A stretch of 64,000 nt of DNA. Source: Flavobacterium azooxidireducens (GTDB lineage: Bacteria; Bacteroidota; Bacteroidia; Flavobacteriales; Flavobacteriaceae). Below are positions 43,976 to 53,131 of the stretch, piece by piece (position 1 is the stretch's first letter; each line of letters starts with the position of its first letter). A program made the translations under genes and the position numbers. The DNA is taken from contig NZ_CP096205.1 of NCBI RefSeq assembly GCF_023195775.1, positions 2,916,001-2,980,000 of the forward strand. The letters run 5' to 3'. Below the pieces are notes generated by a model. It searched no databases, was not told the origin of the DNA, and saw only the letters and a list, made by a program, of their open reading frames with translations.

Positions 43976-46579
43976 TTACTTTACTAATTCACTTTGGTTT
44001 CTAAAAACCAATTCGTTGTTGAAACTGTCGAGCAAAATAATGCTGTCGGTTTTTACGGTTCCGCTCAAAATTTCTTTTGATAATTTGTTTAATACTTCGC
44101 GTTGAATAACTCGTTTCACCGGTCTTGCTCCGAATTGTGGATCATAGCCTTTCTTCGCTAAATAATCAATTGCTTCCGGAGTGGCATCCATTGTGATGTT
44201 TTGCTGAGCTAACATCTTGGTGACACTTTTTAATTGCAAACCAACAATCTCTCGAATGTTTGCATTGGATAATGGTGTGAACATTACGATTTCATCAATA
44301 CGATTGATAAACTCGGGACGAACGGTTTGTTTTAATAAACCTAACACTTCTACTTTGGCGGCTTCGGTTGCCGCTTCAATTCCACCGGAGAGATTTTCAA
44401 ATTTCTCTTGAATAATATGACTTCCCATATTTGACGTCATAATGATAATGGTGTTTTTGAAATCGGCTACGCGACCTTTGTTATCGGTTAATCGACCTTC
44501 ATCCAACACTTGTAATAATATGTTGAAAGTATCAGGATGAGCTTTTTCAATTTCATCTAATAATACTACTGAATACGGTTTGCGACGCACGGCTTCGGTT
44601 AACTGACCGCCTTCGTCATAACCCACATATCCCGGAGGAGCACCTACTAATCTACTTACGGCGTGACGTTCTTGGTATTCGCTCATATCGATTCGGGTCA
44701 TTGCATTTTCGTCATCAAATAAATATTCGGCTAACGCTTTGGCTAATTCGGTTTTTCCGACACCGGTTGTTCCTAAGAAAAGAAACGTTCCGATGGGTTT
44801 TTTCATGTCTTGTAATCCAGCACGGCTTCTGCGAACGGCGTCGCTAATGGCTTCAATGGCTTCTTCCTGACCAACGACACGGTGGTGTAATTCGTCTTCT
44901 AATTTTAATAATTTATCGCGTTCACCTTGCAGCATTTTGGTCACGGGAACGCCGGTCCATTTGGCTACGACTTCGGCAATATCTTCACGGGTTACTTCTT
45001 CTTTAATCAATGAAGTTCCGGATTGATTTTCTTGCAATTGAATTTGTAATTTGTCCAAACGTTCTTGAGCTTCTTTGATTTTTCCGTAACGGATTTCGGC
45101 TACTTTTCCGTAATCGCCTTCACGTTCGGCACGTTCAGCTTCTAACTTGAAGTTTTCAATTTCAATTTTCACGTTTTGGATGTTATCGACAACTTCTTTT
45201 TCGGATTTCCATTTGGCAAAAATCTCGTTGCGTTCTTCTTTTAAATTGGCTAATTCTAATCCTAAAATTTTTAATTTCGATTCATCATTTTCGCGTTTAA
45301 TTGCTTCAATTTCGATTTCCAATTGCATTATTTTACGATCCAACACATCCAATTCTTCGGGTTTTGAATTGATTTCCATTCGAAGTTTCGAAGCGGCTTC
45401 ATCCATTAAATCAATGGCTTTGTCCGGTAAAAATCGGTTGGAAATATAGCGTTGCGATAATTCTACGGCAGCAATAATCGCTTCGTCTTTAATTCGCACT
45501 TTATGATGCGTTTCATATTTTTCTTTGATTCCACGTAAAATCGAAATCGCACTTTCAGTATCCGGTTCATCGACCATAATTTTCTGAAAACGTCTTTCTA
45601 GAGCTTTGTCTTTTTCAAAATATTTTTGGTATTCGTCTAAAGTCGTTGCACCAATCGCACGCAATTCGCCACGAGCCAAAGCTGGTTTTAAAATGTTTGC
45701 GGCATCCATCGCACCTTCGCCACCGCCGGCACCAACTAACGTGTGGATTTCATCAATGAATAAGACAATGTCGCCTTCGGCAGCAATGACTTCTTTGACA
45801 ACGGATTTCAAGCGTTCTTCAAATTCACCTTTGTATTTTGCACCGGCGATTAGCGAACCCATATCTAACGAAAAAACGATTTTGTCTTTTAGGTTTTCGG
45901 GAACGTCGCCATCTACAATTCGGTGGGCTAAACCTTCAGCGATGGCGGTTTTACCAACACCGGGTTCACCAACCAACATAGGGTTATTTTTGGTTCTTCG
46001 GGATAAAATTTGCAATACTCTTCGAATTTCTTCATCACGACCAATTACGGGATCGAGTTTGCCGTTTTTGGCTAATTCGTTGAGGTTTTTGGCGTATTTA
46101 TTCAAAGAATTATACGTTTCTTCGGCAGAAGCAGACGTTACTCGTTCGCCTTTTCGCAATTCAGAAATGGCGGCTTCCAAACCTTTTTCAGTTACACCTT
46201 GGTCTTTTAAAATCTGAGCGACTTTACTTTTGGATTTGAAAATGGCTAAGAGTAGATGTTCGATTGAAACATATTCATCATTCATTTTTTTAGCAATGAT
46301 GGAAGCTTCGTTCAACATCGTTCCTGCTTCTCGGGAAAGCATAATTTCGCCCCCGGAAACTTTTGGAAAACTTAGAATCGTACTATCTAAAATTTGTGAA
46401 AACAAGTTGACATTCACATTCATTTTTTTCAAAATAAACGGAGCAACGTTTTCATCAACTTCTAAAATTCCTTTAAAAATATGTTCGTTTTCCAGTTGTT
46501 GCTGACCAAAACCTTGTGCAATTTGCTGAGCTTGTTGCAAAGCCTCTTGCGATTTAATGGTTAAATTTTTTAAATTCAT
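43976..46579 (-). CDS. clpB: ATP-dependent disaggregase ClpB
   Basis: Hsp100 that resolubilises aggregated proteins with DnaK. 867 aa. N-terminal Clp_N repeats (1-145), NBD1 with Walker A GEPGVGKTA near 205 and Walker B LFIDEIH, the long coiled-coil M domain (about 410-520; LEIEIEAIKRENDESKLKIL), NBD2 with Walker A GTTGVGKTELAK near 605 and VVLLDEIEKAH, and the C-terminal D2-small domain. All motifs intact; the full M domain separates it from ClpA/C. No CIRCE element or TAnnTTTG box was seen in the 230 bp upstream, so a heat-shock promoter of another kind may be used. A terminator lies at 43733. Confidence 0.98.
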   Translation of the reverse strand: MNLKNLTIKSQEALQQAQQIAQGFGQQQLENEHIFKGILEVDENVAPFILKKMNVNVNLFSQILDSTILSFPKVSGGEIMLSREAGTMLNEASIIAKKMNDEYVSIEHLLLAIFKSKSKVAQILKDQGVTEKGLEAAISELRKGERVTSASAEETYNSLNKYAKNLNELAKNGKLDPVIGRDEEIRRVLQILSRRTKNNPMLVGEPGVGKTAIAEGLAHRIVDGDVPENLKDKIVFSLDMGSLIAGAKYKGEFEERLKSVVKEVIAAEGDIVLFIDEIHTLVGAGGGEGAMDAANILKPALARGELRAIGATTLDEYQKYFEKDKALERRFQKIMVDEPDTESAISILRGIKEKYETHHKVRIKDEAIIAAVELSQRYISNRFLPDKAIDLMDEAASKLRMEINSKPEELDVLDRKIMQLEIEIEAIKRENDESKLKILGLELANLKEERNEIFAKWKSEKEVVDNIQNVKIEIENFKLEAERAEREGDYGKVAEIRYGKIKEAQERLDKLQIQLQENQSGTSLIKEEVTREDIAEVVAKWTGVPVTKMLQGERDKLLKLEDELHHRVVGQEEAIEAISDAVRRSRAGLQDMKKPIGTFLFLGTTGVGKTELAKALAEYLFDDENAMTRIDMSEYQERHAVSRLVGAPPGYVGYDEGGQLTEAVRRKPYSVVLLDEIEKAHPDTFNILLQVLDEGRLTDNKGRVADFKNTIIIMTSNMGSHIIQEKFENLSGGIEAATEAAKVEVLGLLKQTVRPEFINRIDEIVMFTPLSNANIREIVGLQLKSVTKMLAQQNITMDATPEAIDYLAKKGYDPQFGARPVKRVIQREVLNKLSKEILSGTVKTDSIILLDSFNNELVFRNQSELVK

Positions 46580-46805
46580 AATACTGTATATTTTTTATCA
46601 GATGATTTCTAAATTGATTTTTAATATCTTTGTTGTGCTAATGTCAATATGTATTCCAATTCAAAAAAGAAGACAAAATGACTGATTTTTGAATGTTTAC
46701 AGCTTGATTAGCGACAAAAAGTCTGTTTTTAAGACAAATTTGGAGACTCTTTTTAAAGAAGCATTTATCGTCAGAAATTTTCTGATTTTTATTAAAATTT
46801 TAATG

Positions 46806-46813
46806 TAAGTTTG
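46806..46813 (+). promoter_or_regulatory. -7 element (TAAGTTTG) of the 421-aa lipoprotein gene
   Basis: Exact TAnnTTTG, 28 bp before the ATG at 46841. The frame extends upstream to a TTG at 46811, but that lies inside this element. A palindrome TCAGAAA-T-TTTCTGA lies at 46771-46785. Confidence 0.55.
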
Positions 46814-46840
46814 TTTTACTATATTTTGATATTATTTGTT

Positions 46841-48106
46841 ATGAAAAAATCATTTTTATTATTTTTACTTACAGTACTTCTTTTTTCTTGTTCAAAAGAT
46901 GAAGTAGAACCTATAATTTCTTCAATATCAGAAATTTTACCTAGTAATAAAAAAGTAAGAATTGCAGATACAATTGTGTTTAAGGGAAGTAATTTAAGTG
47001 AAATTAATAAAATTGTATTTATATCACCAGAAACATCAGTAATAGCTCAACCAATTTATATTAATAATGATGAAATAAGAGTTGTTGTTCCTATTTTGCA
47101 CAATGAAAATATAAAATTAAAATTTTTACCAGACAAAATTAGTACACCACAGATAGAGTTCAATTTAATTGGCACATTTGAACTTCGACCTAACGGTTTT
47201 GGCGGTGAAACTATTTCAAACGTCGAAATGATTGATGAAAATATTATTTATGCGGGAGGAGAGACTAAATTATTTAAATCTTCAGATGGAGGATATGAAT
47301 GGATATATAAGCATAATTTCTATGAAGGTATAAGAGACGTCTGTTTTGTTGATGAAAATCGAGGTTGGGTTTCCACAGCAAAGAAAATTTATTTTACAAA
47401 TGATGGAGGCACCACATTCAATATCGTTTTTTCATTTCCGGAATATGGTAATAATAATTATATAGCCAAAATTCACTTTAATTCTGTTAATAATGGTTAC
47501 TTTTTGACTATTAAAGGGGATATTTATGAAACTTTAGATAATTTGAATTTTAATTTAGCGTACGACTGTCCCAACAATAATGATACAGGCAATTCTGTTG
47601 ATTTTGATTCTTTAGATGTTTATAACAATTCGTTATTAGCTTATGGGTATGTTGGTAGTAATTATGATCCTACTTTGATAAAAAAGCATAACAACGCTTA
47701 CAATTTTTCAGTGTTCAATGATCCAGTAATTTATGATTGTCAGTTAGTTAGTGAAAATAGGGGTTATTTAATTGGATTAAATGTAATAGGAGAATATAAC
47801 TTTATTAAAAAAGTGTATTATTCAGATGATTTAGAAAATTGGATAGACACAGGTGCAACAACGCAAATGGAAAAACTTTATTTCATAAATAACGACGTTG
47901 GTATTGGTATTTCATCAGATGAAAATGCTCCAGGACCTCATTTAAAATTTTATCGTGTTTATGAAACCTTTGATGGAGGTCAAAACTGGAAATTAAGATA
48001 TACCAGCAAAGGATATTTTGAAATTTGTAGAGATATTGATTTTTTTAACAAATCAGGAATTAGTTGTGGAACTAATAGGATTGTTCGCAAACATATTTTT
48101 GAATGA
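46841..48106 (+). CDS. Lipoprotein with IPT/TIG-like and BNR/YCF48-like propeller repeats
   Basis: 421 aa from the ATG at 46841. MKKSFLLFLLTVLLFSCSKD is a lipoprotein signal with Cys17. Residues about 25-105 (ISEILPSNKKVRIADTIVFK then GSNLSEINKIVFISP) fit an IPT/TIG beta-sandwich. The rest has propeller-like blades with F.S.DGGYEWI, YFTNDGGTTFNIVF, YYSDDLENWIDTG and ETFDGGQNWKLRY, the BNR/YCF48-type S-x-D-x-G-x-x-W pattern, in about five blades. Exposed on the cell surface or in the periplasm by inference; no catalytic residues assignable. Single gene. Confidence 0.85.
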   Translation: MKKSFLLFLLTVLLFSCSKDEVEPIISSISEILPSNKKVRIADTIVFKGSNLSEINKIVFISPETSVIAQPIYINNDEIRVVVPILHNENIKLKFLPDKISTPQIEFNLIGTFELRPNGFGGETISNVEMIDENIIYAGGETKLFKSSDGGYEWIYKHNFYEGIRDVCFVDENRGWVSTAKKIYFTNDGGTTFNIVFSFPEYGNNNYIAKIHFNSVNNGYFLTIKGDIYETLDNLNFNLAYDCPNNNDTGNSVDFDSLDVYNNSLLAYGYVGSNYDPTLIKKHNNAYNFSVFNDPVIYDCQLVSENRGYLIGLNVIGEYNFIKKVYYSDDLENWIDTGATTQMEKLYFINNDVGIGISSDENAPGPHLKFYRVYETFDGGQNWKLRYTSKGYFEICRDIDFFNKSGISCGTNRIVRKHIFE

Positions 48107-48185
48107 TTATGTTTTTTTTGAAGTTTATTATATTTAGTAATAAAAGTGATTTTTAAATAGTTAATTCCATTGTATTCGTATTAAA

Positions 48186-48575
48186 ATGAGTTTTTTTACT
48201 AATTTATTCGGGAATTCAGAAGAGGAAAATTCATCCAAAGCAGGATGGAGGATGCTAACCGATTTAGGTCAGCTTAATGAACTTATCGAATTATCCTATC
48301 AACAACCGGTTTTGATTTTTAAACATAGTACGCGATGCAGCATCAGTCGTTTTGCGTTGAAGAACTTTGAAAACGAATACGCTTTTTCAGAAGAAGATTT
48401 ACAACCTTATTTTTTAGACTTATTAGAATACAGAACCCTTTCAAACGAAATTGCCAATCGATTTGACGTTATGCATCAATCACCACAAATCCTTTTGATT
48501 AAAAAAGGAAAATGTGTTTATGATGAATCGCACGATGGGATTGATGTTGGGAGTTTGAAGAGGATTTTGGGGTAG
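48186..48575 (+). CDS. ytxJ: Bacillithiol-system redox protein YtxJ
   Basis: 129 aa; thioredoxin-like fold with a single reactive cysteine, Cys51, in FKHSTRCSISRFALKNFE, which is the YtxJ/DUF2847 signature (HSTxCxIS). RFDVMHQSPQILLIKKGKCV carries the cis-Pro. YtxJ is thought to act as a monothiol bacilliredoxin that removes bacillithiol from proteins, implying that this organism makes bacillithiol; the biosynthetic genes are not in the window. A mosaic repeat region starts inside the stop codon. Confidence 0.9.
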   Translation: MSFFTNLFGNSEEENSSKAGWRMLTDLGQLNELIELSYQQPVLIFKHSTRCSISRFALKNFENEYAFSEEDLQPYFLDLLEYRTLSNEIANRFDVMHQSPQILLIKKGKCVYDESHDGIDVGSLKRILG

Positions 48576-48811
48576 TTTACAGTCTCAGTCGCAGTTTTCA
48601 GGATTTAGTTATCACAAGGTTCTTCCATCAACTTGCTATTAAGATTTTTACAATTATCAGTACTTCAAAATTTTATTAATTTATCACAATAACAGCGACT
48701 GAGACTGTAAACTGCGACTGTAAACTGCGACTGTAAACTGCGACTGAGACTGCGACTGAGACTGCAAACTGCGACTGAGACTGCGACTGCGACTGCAAAC
48801 TGCGACTGAAA
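48574..48811. repeat. CTGCGACTGAGA tandem array with inverted partner
   Basis: From 48694 to 48811 an almost pure mosaic of the hexamers GACTGA, GACTGC and GACTGT with AAACTG joints, giving CTGCGACTGAGACTGC-like strings. A single inverted copy, AGTTTACAGTCTCAGTCGCA, lies at 48574-48593 and pairs with 48692-48713. The element fills the gap from the ytxJ stop to the stop of the converging lipoprotein gene. It is not a CRISPR array, since no unique spacers of uniform length occur. Confidence 0.85.
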
Positions 48812-48812
48812 C

Positions 48813-49994
48813 TTACCTTCTAACCCTATTTCTACTAATAATATCCTTCAACTTCATTTTCAAATCCTCACCCGTATCATAAACCATTTGTTCGTTACTC
48901 GGAAACGGAACCGCTCTTCGTCCAAAATACGAAATAAATTGTTCGTCAAAAGCTCGTCGATCACCACGAACAGTGGCATAAATATGTTCAAAAATAAACT
49001 CGCTTGCTAACGGATACGCATTAATCAACTGATTGTTATTAAAGTCAATATAATCCACTTTCGCCGTCACTTGACAAGCTTTGAATTGTGTAAACTGATA
49101 AGCCGTTCCTTTCACCGTTATAAATTTATCTACTTTTATCGCGTTGCCTAAACTATCGCGAACAATATTTCCATTTGCATCCACCAGATTTTTTACACCG
49201 TCTTTAATCTGTTTTTCTTGCGTAACTTCTTTTTCGCGAATTTGTTCAGGCGAAATATTAATTTCTCTGAAATTCAAAATAATTCCGAAATCATACACAA
49301 TTCCTTGCTGTCTATTGCTGTGATAAACCGTCCATTTATCGTTTAAACCATAGGTGCTAAAATCCAATAAATCATTTTGTAAACGAACCGGAATCATTAT
49401 ATTCGTCTCGTTTTTTGTGTAAACGTGTACAAAATCAGTTCCTTTAAAACGAGCTTCTTCCAACAAACTGTTCACATCTTTAAAGCCCGGATTAATCTGA
49501 TTCAAATAAACCAAATCATCCACAATATTTCTTGCTTGTAGTTTATTTGCGGACTTCAACGCATTTTTTGAGTTCGTATACAAATAATTAGAGAGAGCAT
49601 TTTTGCTGTCCACAATTTCAGTTGAATAATTCTCCATCGGAAAAATCGCATCCCTGCCTTCGTTCAATAATTTCAGCGGAAGCAGCGGCCGAATCAACTC
49701 CTGTCGGTTGTTTAAATTTATATAGGTGTTAAAAATTTTCTCCAAATTCGCCGGATTCGCATCTTTCGACCACGTTTCAATATTTCGCAAATCACGCTCT
49801 TTCGCTTTGGCAAATGCCTCCTCAAGCAAATAAACATAATCCTGCTTTCCTTTCGCATTTTTGTTGCCACGCAAGCCACTCACCGCAGATTGAATCGCAC
49901 CGTCATAATCGCCTGAAGTCAATCTGTTAGTCGTTTGCTTCACACCACATGAAGCCAAAATAAGAAGTACAAGCAAAAAAGTAATTTTTTTCAT
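48813..49994 (-). CDS. Hypothetical lipoprotein, 393 aa
   Basis: Begins MKKITFLLVLLILASCGVKQ, a lipoprotein signal with Cys16. The N-terminal half is helical, TPR-like (SGDYDGAIQSAVSGLRGNKN, YLLEEAFAKAKERDLRNIET). The C-terminal half is beta-rich (FTQFKACQVTAKVDYIDFNN, HIYATVRGDRRAFDEQFISY) and ends with basic RNRVRR. Function not recognised; it looks like a conserved flavobacterial envelope protein. An exact -7 element (TATATTTG on the minus strand) lies at 50010-50017, and its 3' end touches the GACTG repeat array. Confidence 0.8.
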   Translation of the reverse strand: MKKITFLLVLLILASCGVKQTTNRLTSGDYDGAIQSAVSGLRGNKNAKGKQDYVYLLEEAFAKAKERDLRNIETWSKDANPANLEKIFNTYINLNNRQELIRPLLPLKLLNEGRDAIFPMENYSTEIVDSKNALSNYLYTNSKNALKSANKLQARNIVDDLVYLNQINPGFKDVNSLLEEARFKGTDFVHVYTKNETNIMIPVRLQNDLLDFSTYGLNDKWTVYHSNRQQGIVYDFGIILNFREINISPEQIREKEVTQEKQIKDGVKNLVDANGNIVRDSLGNAIKVDKFITVKGTAYQFTQFKACQVTAKVDYIDFNNNQLINAYPLASEFIFEHIYATVRGDRRAFDEQFISYFGRRAVPFPSNEQMVYDTGEDLKMKLKDIISRNRVRR

Positions 49995-50009
49995 CTGTTA
50001 AAATTTTAG

Positions 50010-50017
50010 CAAATATA
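50010..50017 (-). promoter_or_regulatory. -7 element (TATATTTG) of the 393-aa lipoprotein
   Basis: CAAATATA on the plus strand, 16 bp before the ATG at 49994; repeat copy C begins 12 bp further upstream. Confidence 0.6.
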
Positions 50018-50028
50018 TTATTTTTTTG

Positions 50029-50171
50029 AAGCTAATCCGGCTTTCCGTTCCAAGCTTTTTTGTCTTGTTGTTTTTTTCTAAGGCAAAAAAAGAGCTTCCT
50101 TTGGTCGCTTTTTTTCGCCAAGAAAAAATACAACAAGACTGCAAAAGGCTTTCCACTACACTCCGGGCTAG
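50029..50171 (-). repeat. Interspersed 145-bp repeat, copy C
   Basis: Minus-strand copy, 143 bp. Ends with the CTAGCCCGGAGTGTAGTGG word (read on the minus strand from 50171), centre GACCAAAGGAAGCTC, other end GGAACGGAAAGCCGG. The GGAAGCTC, TTTTCTTGGCGAAAAAAAGC and CTAGCCC blocks are nearly identical to copy A. Short open frames over it on both strands are repeat-derived. Confidence 0.8.
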
Positions 50172-50278
50172 AAATCTGTGCTATCAAAGAAGTAAAAGGA
50201 GAAAATAGAGAAAAGAAAATAGACGAAAGACGAAAGACAAAAGAAAGTAAGTAAGATATAATCCTGCATATCCATCTC

Positions 50279-50311
50279 GTCTCCCCCTCCTTCGGAGGGG
50301 GTCGGGGGAGG
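50279..50311. repeat. GC-rich palindrome CCCCCTCC-TTC-GGAGGGGG
   Basis: CTCCCCCTCCTTCGGAGGGG then GTCGGGGGAGG. Perfect 8-bp core arms. Stands out as a GC island; a word I know from intergenic DNA of other Bacteroidota. Confidence 0.75.
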
Positions 50312-50342
50312 AAAAAAAAAACTCCGGTCAAAAACCGGAGCC
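50311..50342 (-). terminator. Intrinsic terminator of the fumarylacetoacetase gene
   Basis: On the minus strand CTCCGGT pairs with ACCGGAG around loop TTTTG, followed by a run of T. Begins 6 bp after the stop codon. Confidence 0.9.
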
Positions 50343-50347
50343 AATTT

Positions 50348-51631
50348 TTATTTTCTCACAAAAGCCGGAAGCAACTTACTCGAAACTTCGCCAAACCCAA
50401 TCCTAAACTGACTGTTTTTGCAGTAACCTTTCATCGTAACCGTATCATTATCATCAATAAATTTTCGTTCGGTTCCATTTGATAACTTGATTGGGTTTTT
50501 TCCTCCCCAAGTCAGTTCTAACATCGATCCAAAACTTTCAGGAGTTGGTCCGGAAATCGTTCCCGAACCCATCATATCGCCCGAATTCACTTTACAACCA
50601 TTGGAAGTATGATGAGTCAATTGTTGAGCCATCGACCAATACATATATTTAAAATTCGATTTGCTAATTAAATTTGATTCGCCATCTTTAGGAGTTAAAT
50701 ATACTTCTAAATTAATGTCAAATGCTTTTTTTCCTTTTTGTTGTAAATAAGGAAGTGGAGCAGGTTCTTGTTGTGGACCTTTCGTTCTAAAAGGTTCCAA
50801 CGCATCCATAGTAACAATCCACGGCGAAATGGACGAGGCAAAATTCTTCGCCAAAAATGGTCCGAGTGGCACATATTCCCATTTTTGAATATCTCTTGCA
50901 CTCCAGTCATTCAACAAAACCATTCCGAAAATATAATCTTCCGCTTCTGAAACCGGAATATTTTCGCCCATAATATTAGCATCAGTTGTAATAAAAGCCA
51001 TTTCCAATTCAAAATCCACTAATCGTGAAGGACCAAAAACCGGCTGTGTATCGCCATTTGGCAATGTTTGTCCCATCGGACGGTGCACCGGAATGCCTGA
51101 CGGAATAATCGTAGAACTTCTTCCGTGATAACCCACCGGAATATGTAACCAGTTTGGCAATAACGCATTTTCAGGATCACGAAACATTTTCCCCACATTG
51201 GTAGCATGTTCTTTACTGGAATAAAAATCAGTGTAATCGCCAATCAAAACCGGCAATTGCATTTCAACTTCATTAATATCAAAAATAATGATATCTCGAT
51301 GAGCTTTATTATCTCTTAATTTTGGATTTTCACTGTCAAATAAATCGCCAATTCGGTTTCTCACCAATCGCCACGTTTTCTTTCCATCCGAAATAAAATC
51401 ATTCAACGTGTCTTGCATAAACATATCGTCGGTCAATTCAATGCCTTCAAAATAGTTTAATTGCTGCATAGCTCCTAAATCGATGGCACAATTTCCAATT
51501 CGTGTACCAATCGTTATAATATCATCTTTGGTTAAAAAAACGCCAAAAGGAATATTTTGAATAGGAAAATCGCTGTCGGTTTGGACATCTATCCAAGATT
51601 TTCTGTTCGGGTTGTTTGCTGTTATAGGCAT
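50348..51631 (-). CDS. fahA: Fumarylacetoacetase
   Basis: Cleaves fumarylacetoacetate to fumarate and acetoacetate, the last step of tyrosine and phenylalanine breakdown; cytosolic. 427 aa from the ATG at 51631 (MPITANNPNRKSWIDV); the upstream M at 51670 overlaps the divergent glyA region. FAH N-terminal SH3-like domain, then DYTDFYSSKEHATNVGKMFR and YHGRSSTIIPSG (catalytic His in the first), metal-ligand patterns FELEMAF and LLNDWSARDIQKWEY, and GSGTISGPTPESFGSM. Intact. No other tyrosine pathway gene lies nearby. Confidence 0.96.
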   Translation of the reverse strand: MPITANNPNRKSWIDVQTDSDFPIQNIPFGVFLTKDDIITIGTRIGNCAIDLGAMQQLNYFEGIELTDDMFMQDTLNDFISDGKKTWRLVRNRIGDLFDSENPKLRDNKAHRDIIIFDINEVEMQLPVLIGDYTDFYSSKEHATNVGKMFRDPENALLPNWLHIPVGYHGRSSTIIPSGIPVHRPMGQTLPNGDTQPVFGPSRLVDFELEMAFITTDANIMGENIPVSEAEDYIFGMVLLNDWSARDIQKWEYVPLGPFLAKNFASSISPWIVTMDALEPFRTKGPQQEPAPLPYLQQKGKKAFDINLEVYLTPKDGESNLISKSNFKYMYWSMAQQLTHHTSNGCKVNSGDMMGSGTISGPTPESFGSMLELTWGGKNPIKLSNGTERKFIDDNDTVTMKGYCKNSQFRIGFGEVSSKLLPAFVRK

Positions 51632-51707
51632 ATTTGGGTGTTTATTAAATGTTGAAAAATTATCAATCAAATATATTATTAACTATTAATTTAACAAACG
51701 ATTTTCG

Positions 51708-51715
51708 TAATTTTG
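51708..51715 (+). promoter_or_regulatory. -7 element (TAATTTTG) of glyA
   Basis: Exact TAnnTTTG, 26 bp before the ATG at 51742. It argues against the longer frame beginning at 51649. Confidence 0.6.
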
Positions 51716-51741
51716 AGCTCAATTTAACGAAATATTATCAA

Positions 51742-53016
51742 ATGCAACGCGACGAACAAATTTTTGAGCTTATTTTAGATGAGCAAGACAGACAAATTCA
51801 CGGATTAGAATTGATTGCATCAGAGAACTTTGTGAGCGATCAAGTCATGGAAGCAGCAGGTTCTGTGTTAACCAACAAATATGCCGAAGGTTACCCAGGT
51901 AAACGTTATTATGGCGGTTGCGAAGTGGTGGACCAAGTTGAACAAATTGCTATTGACAGAGCAAAAGCTTTATTTGGAGCTGATTACGCAAATGTGCAAC
52001 CACATTCTGGTTCGCAAGCGAATACAGCCGTATTTTTTGCTTGTTTAAAACCCGGAGACAAAATTCTAGGTTTTGATTTATCACACGGCGGACATTTAAC
52101 GCACGGTTCTCCTGTAAATTTTTCAGGAAGATTATACAATCCGGTTTTCTACGGAGTTGAAAAAGAAACGGGTCGATTAAATTATGATAAAATTCAGGAA
52201 ATAGCCACAAAAGAAAATCCGAAAATGATTATTGCAGGAGCTTCTGCTTATTCTCGTGATATGGATTTCAAACGTTTCAGAGAAATTGCTGACAGTGTTG
52301 GTGCGATTTTGTTGGCCGATATTTCACATCCAGCCGGATTAATTGCCAAAGGTTTGATGAATGATCCGGTTCCGCATTGTCATATTATTACGACCACAAC
52401 ACATAAAACCCTTCGCGGACCTCGTGGTGGAATGATATTAATGGGAAAAGATTTCGAAAATCCATTCGGAATTAAAACACCAAAAGGAGAAATCAGAATG
52501 ATGTCTTCTTTGTTAGATGCCGCTGTTTTTCCCGGAAATCAAGGCGGACCATTGGAACATATCATCGCTGCAAAAGCAGTTGCGTTTGGCGAAGCTTTGT
52601 CGGATGAATTTTTCAGATATGCATTACAAGTTCAAAAGAACGCAAAAGCAATGGCAGAAGCATTTGTAAAAAGAGGATATGATATCATCTCAGGTGGAAC
52701 AGATAACCATATGATGCTGATTGACTTACGAAATAAAAACATCACCGGAAAAGAAGCGGAAAATGCATTGGTAAAAGCTGAAATCACAGTAAATAAAAAT
52801 ATGGTTCCTTTTGATGATAAATCACCTTTTGTAACTTCTGGAATTCGAGTGGGAACACCAGCAATTACTACCAGAGGCTTGTTGGAAGAAGATATGGAAA
52901 CCGTTGTGGAAATGATTGATAGAGTAATTATGAATCATACAAACGAAGAAATCATCGAAGAAGTGGCAAATGAAGTGAATGATTTTATGGGCGAAAGAGC
53001 CATTTTTGTTTATTAA
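51742..53016 (+). CDS. glyA: Serine hydroxymethyltransferase GlyA
   Basis: PLP enzyme that interconverts serine and glycine with tetrahydrofolate. 424 aa from the ATG at 51742 ([15 protein letters not shown]); the extra 31 residues upstream run through the promoter and do not resemble the family. [62 protein letters not shown] and the PLP lysine, Lys222, in [14 protein letters not shown] are all present. Length is normal for Bacteroidota. Single gene with terminator at 53044, divergent from the fumarylacetoacetase gene. Confidence 0.98.
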   Translation: MQRDEQIFELILDEQDRQIHGLELIASENFVSDQVMEAAGSVLTNKYAEGYPGKRYYGGCEVVDQVEQIAIDRAKALFGADYANVQPHSGSQANTAVFFACLKPGDKILGFDLSHGGHLTHGSPVNFSGRLYNPVFYGVEKETGRLNYDKIQEIATKENPKMIIAGASAYSRDMDFKRFREIADSVGAILLADISHPAGLIAKGLMNDPVPHCHIITTTTHKTLRGPRGGMILMGKDFENPFGIKTPKGEIRMMSSLLDAAVFPGNQGGPLEHIIAAKAVAFGEALSDEFFRYALQVQKNAKAMAEAFVKRGYDIISGGTDNHMMLIDLRNKNITGKEAENALVKAEITVNKNMVPFDDKSPFVTSGIRVGTPAITTRGLLEEDMETVVEMIDRVIMNHTNEEIIEEVANEVNDFMGERAIFVY

Positions 53017-53043
53017 AAAATTGTTAATAACAATCTTAATAAT

Positions 53044-53081
53044 AACCTTTAGAAGTGATTTACTTCTGAAGGTTTTTTTTT
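53044..53081 (+). terminator. Intrinsic terminator of glyA
   Basis: AACCTTTAGAAGT (53044-53056) pairs with ACTTCTGAAGGTT (53062-53074), one T-G pair, loop GATTT, followed by T-run. Confidence 0.9.
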
Positions 53082-53131
53082 AAATTTATACATTAAAAGT
53101 AAGTTTTTATTTACTATTGCAAATTCAACAA

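Noticed and set aside
45606..46217. 203-codon open frame opposite clpB
   Set aside because: Antisense shadow of a clearly conserved clpB with all motifs; no family resemblance or start signal.
46580..46840. CIRCE or other recognised heat-shock operator upstream of clpB
   Set aside because: No TTAGCACTC-N9-GAGTGCTAA-like inverted repeat was found, and no TAnnTTTG box on the minus strand within 200 bp.
48694..48811. Possible CRISPR array
   Set aside because: No uniform repeat with unique spacers; it is a hexamer-type mosaic. No cas genes are in the window.
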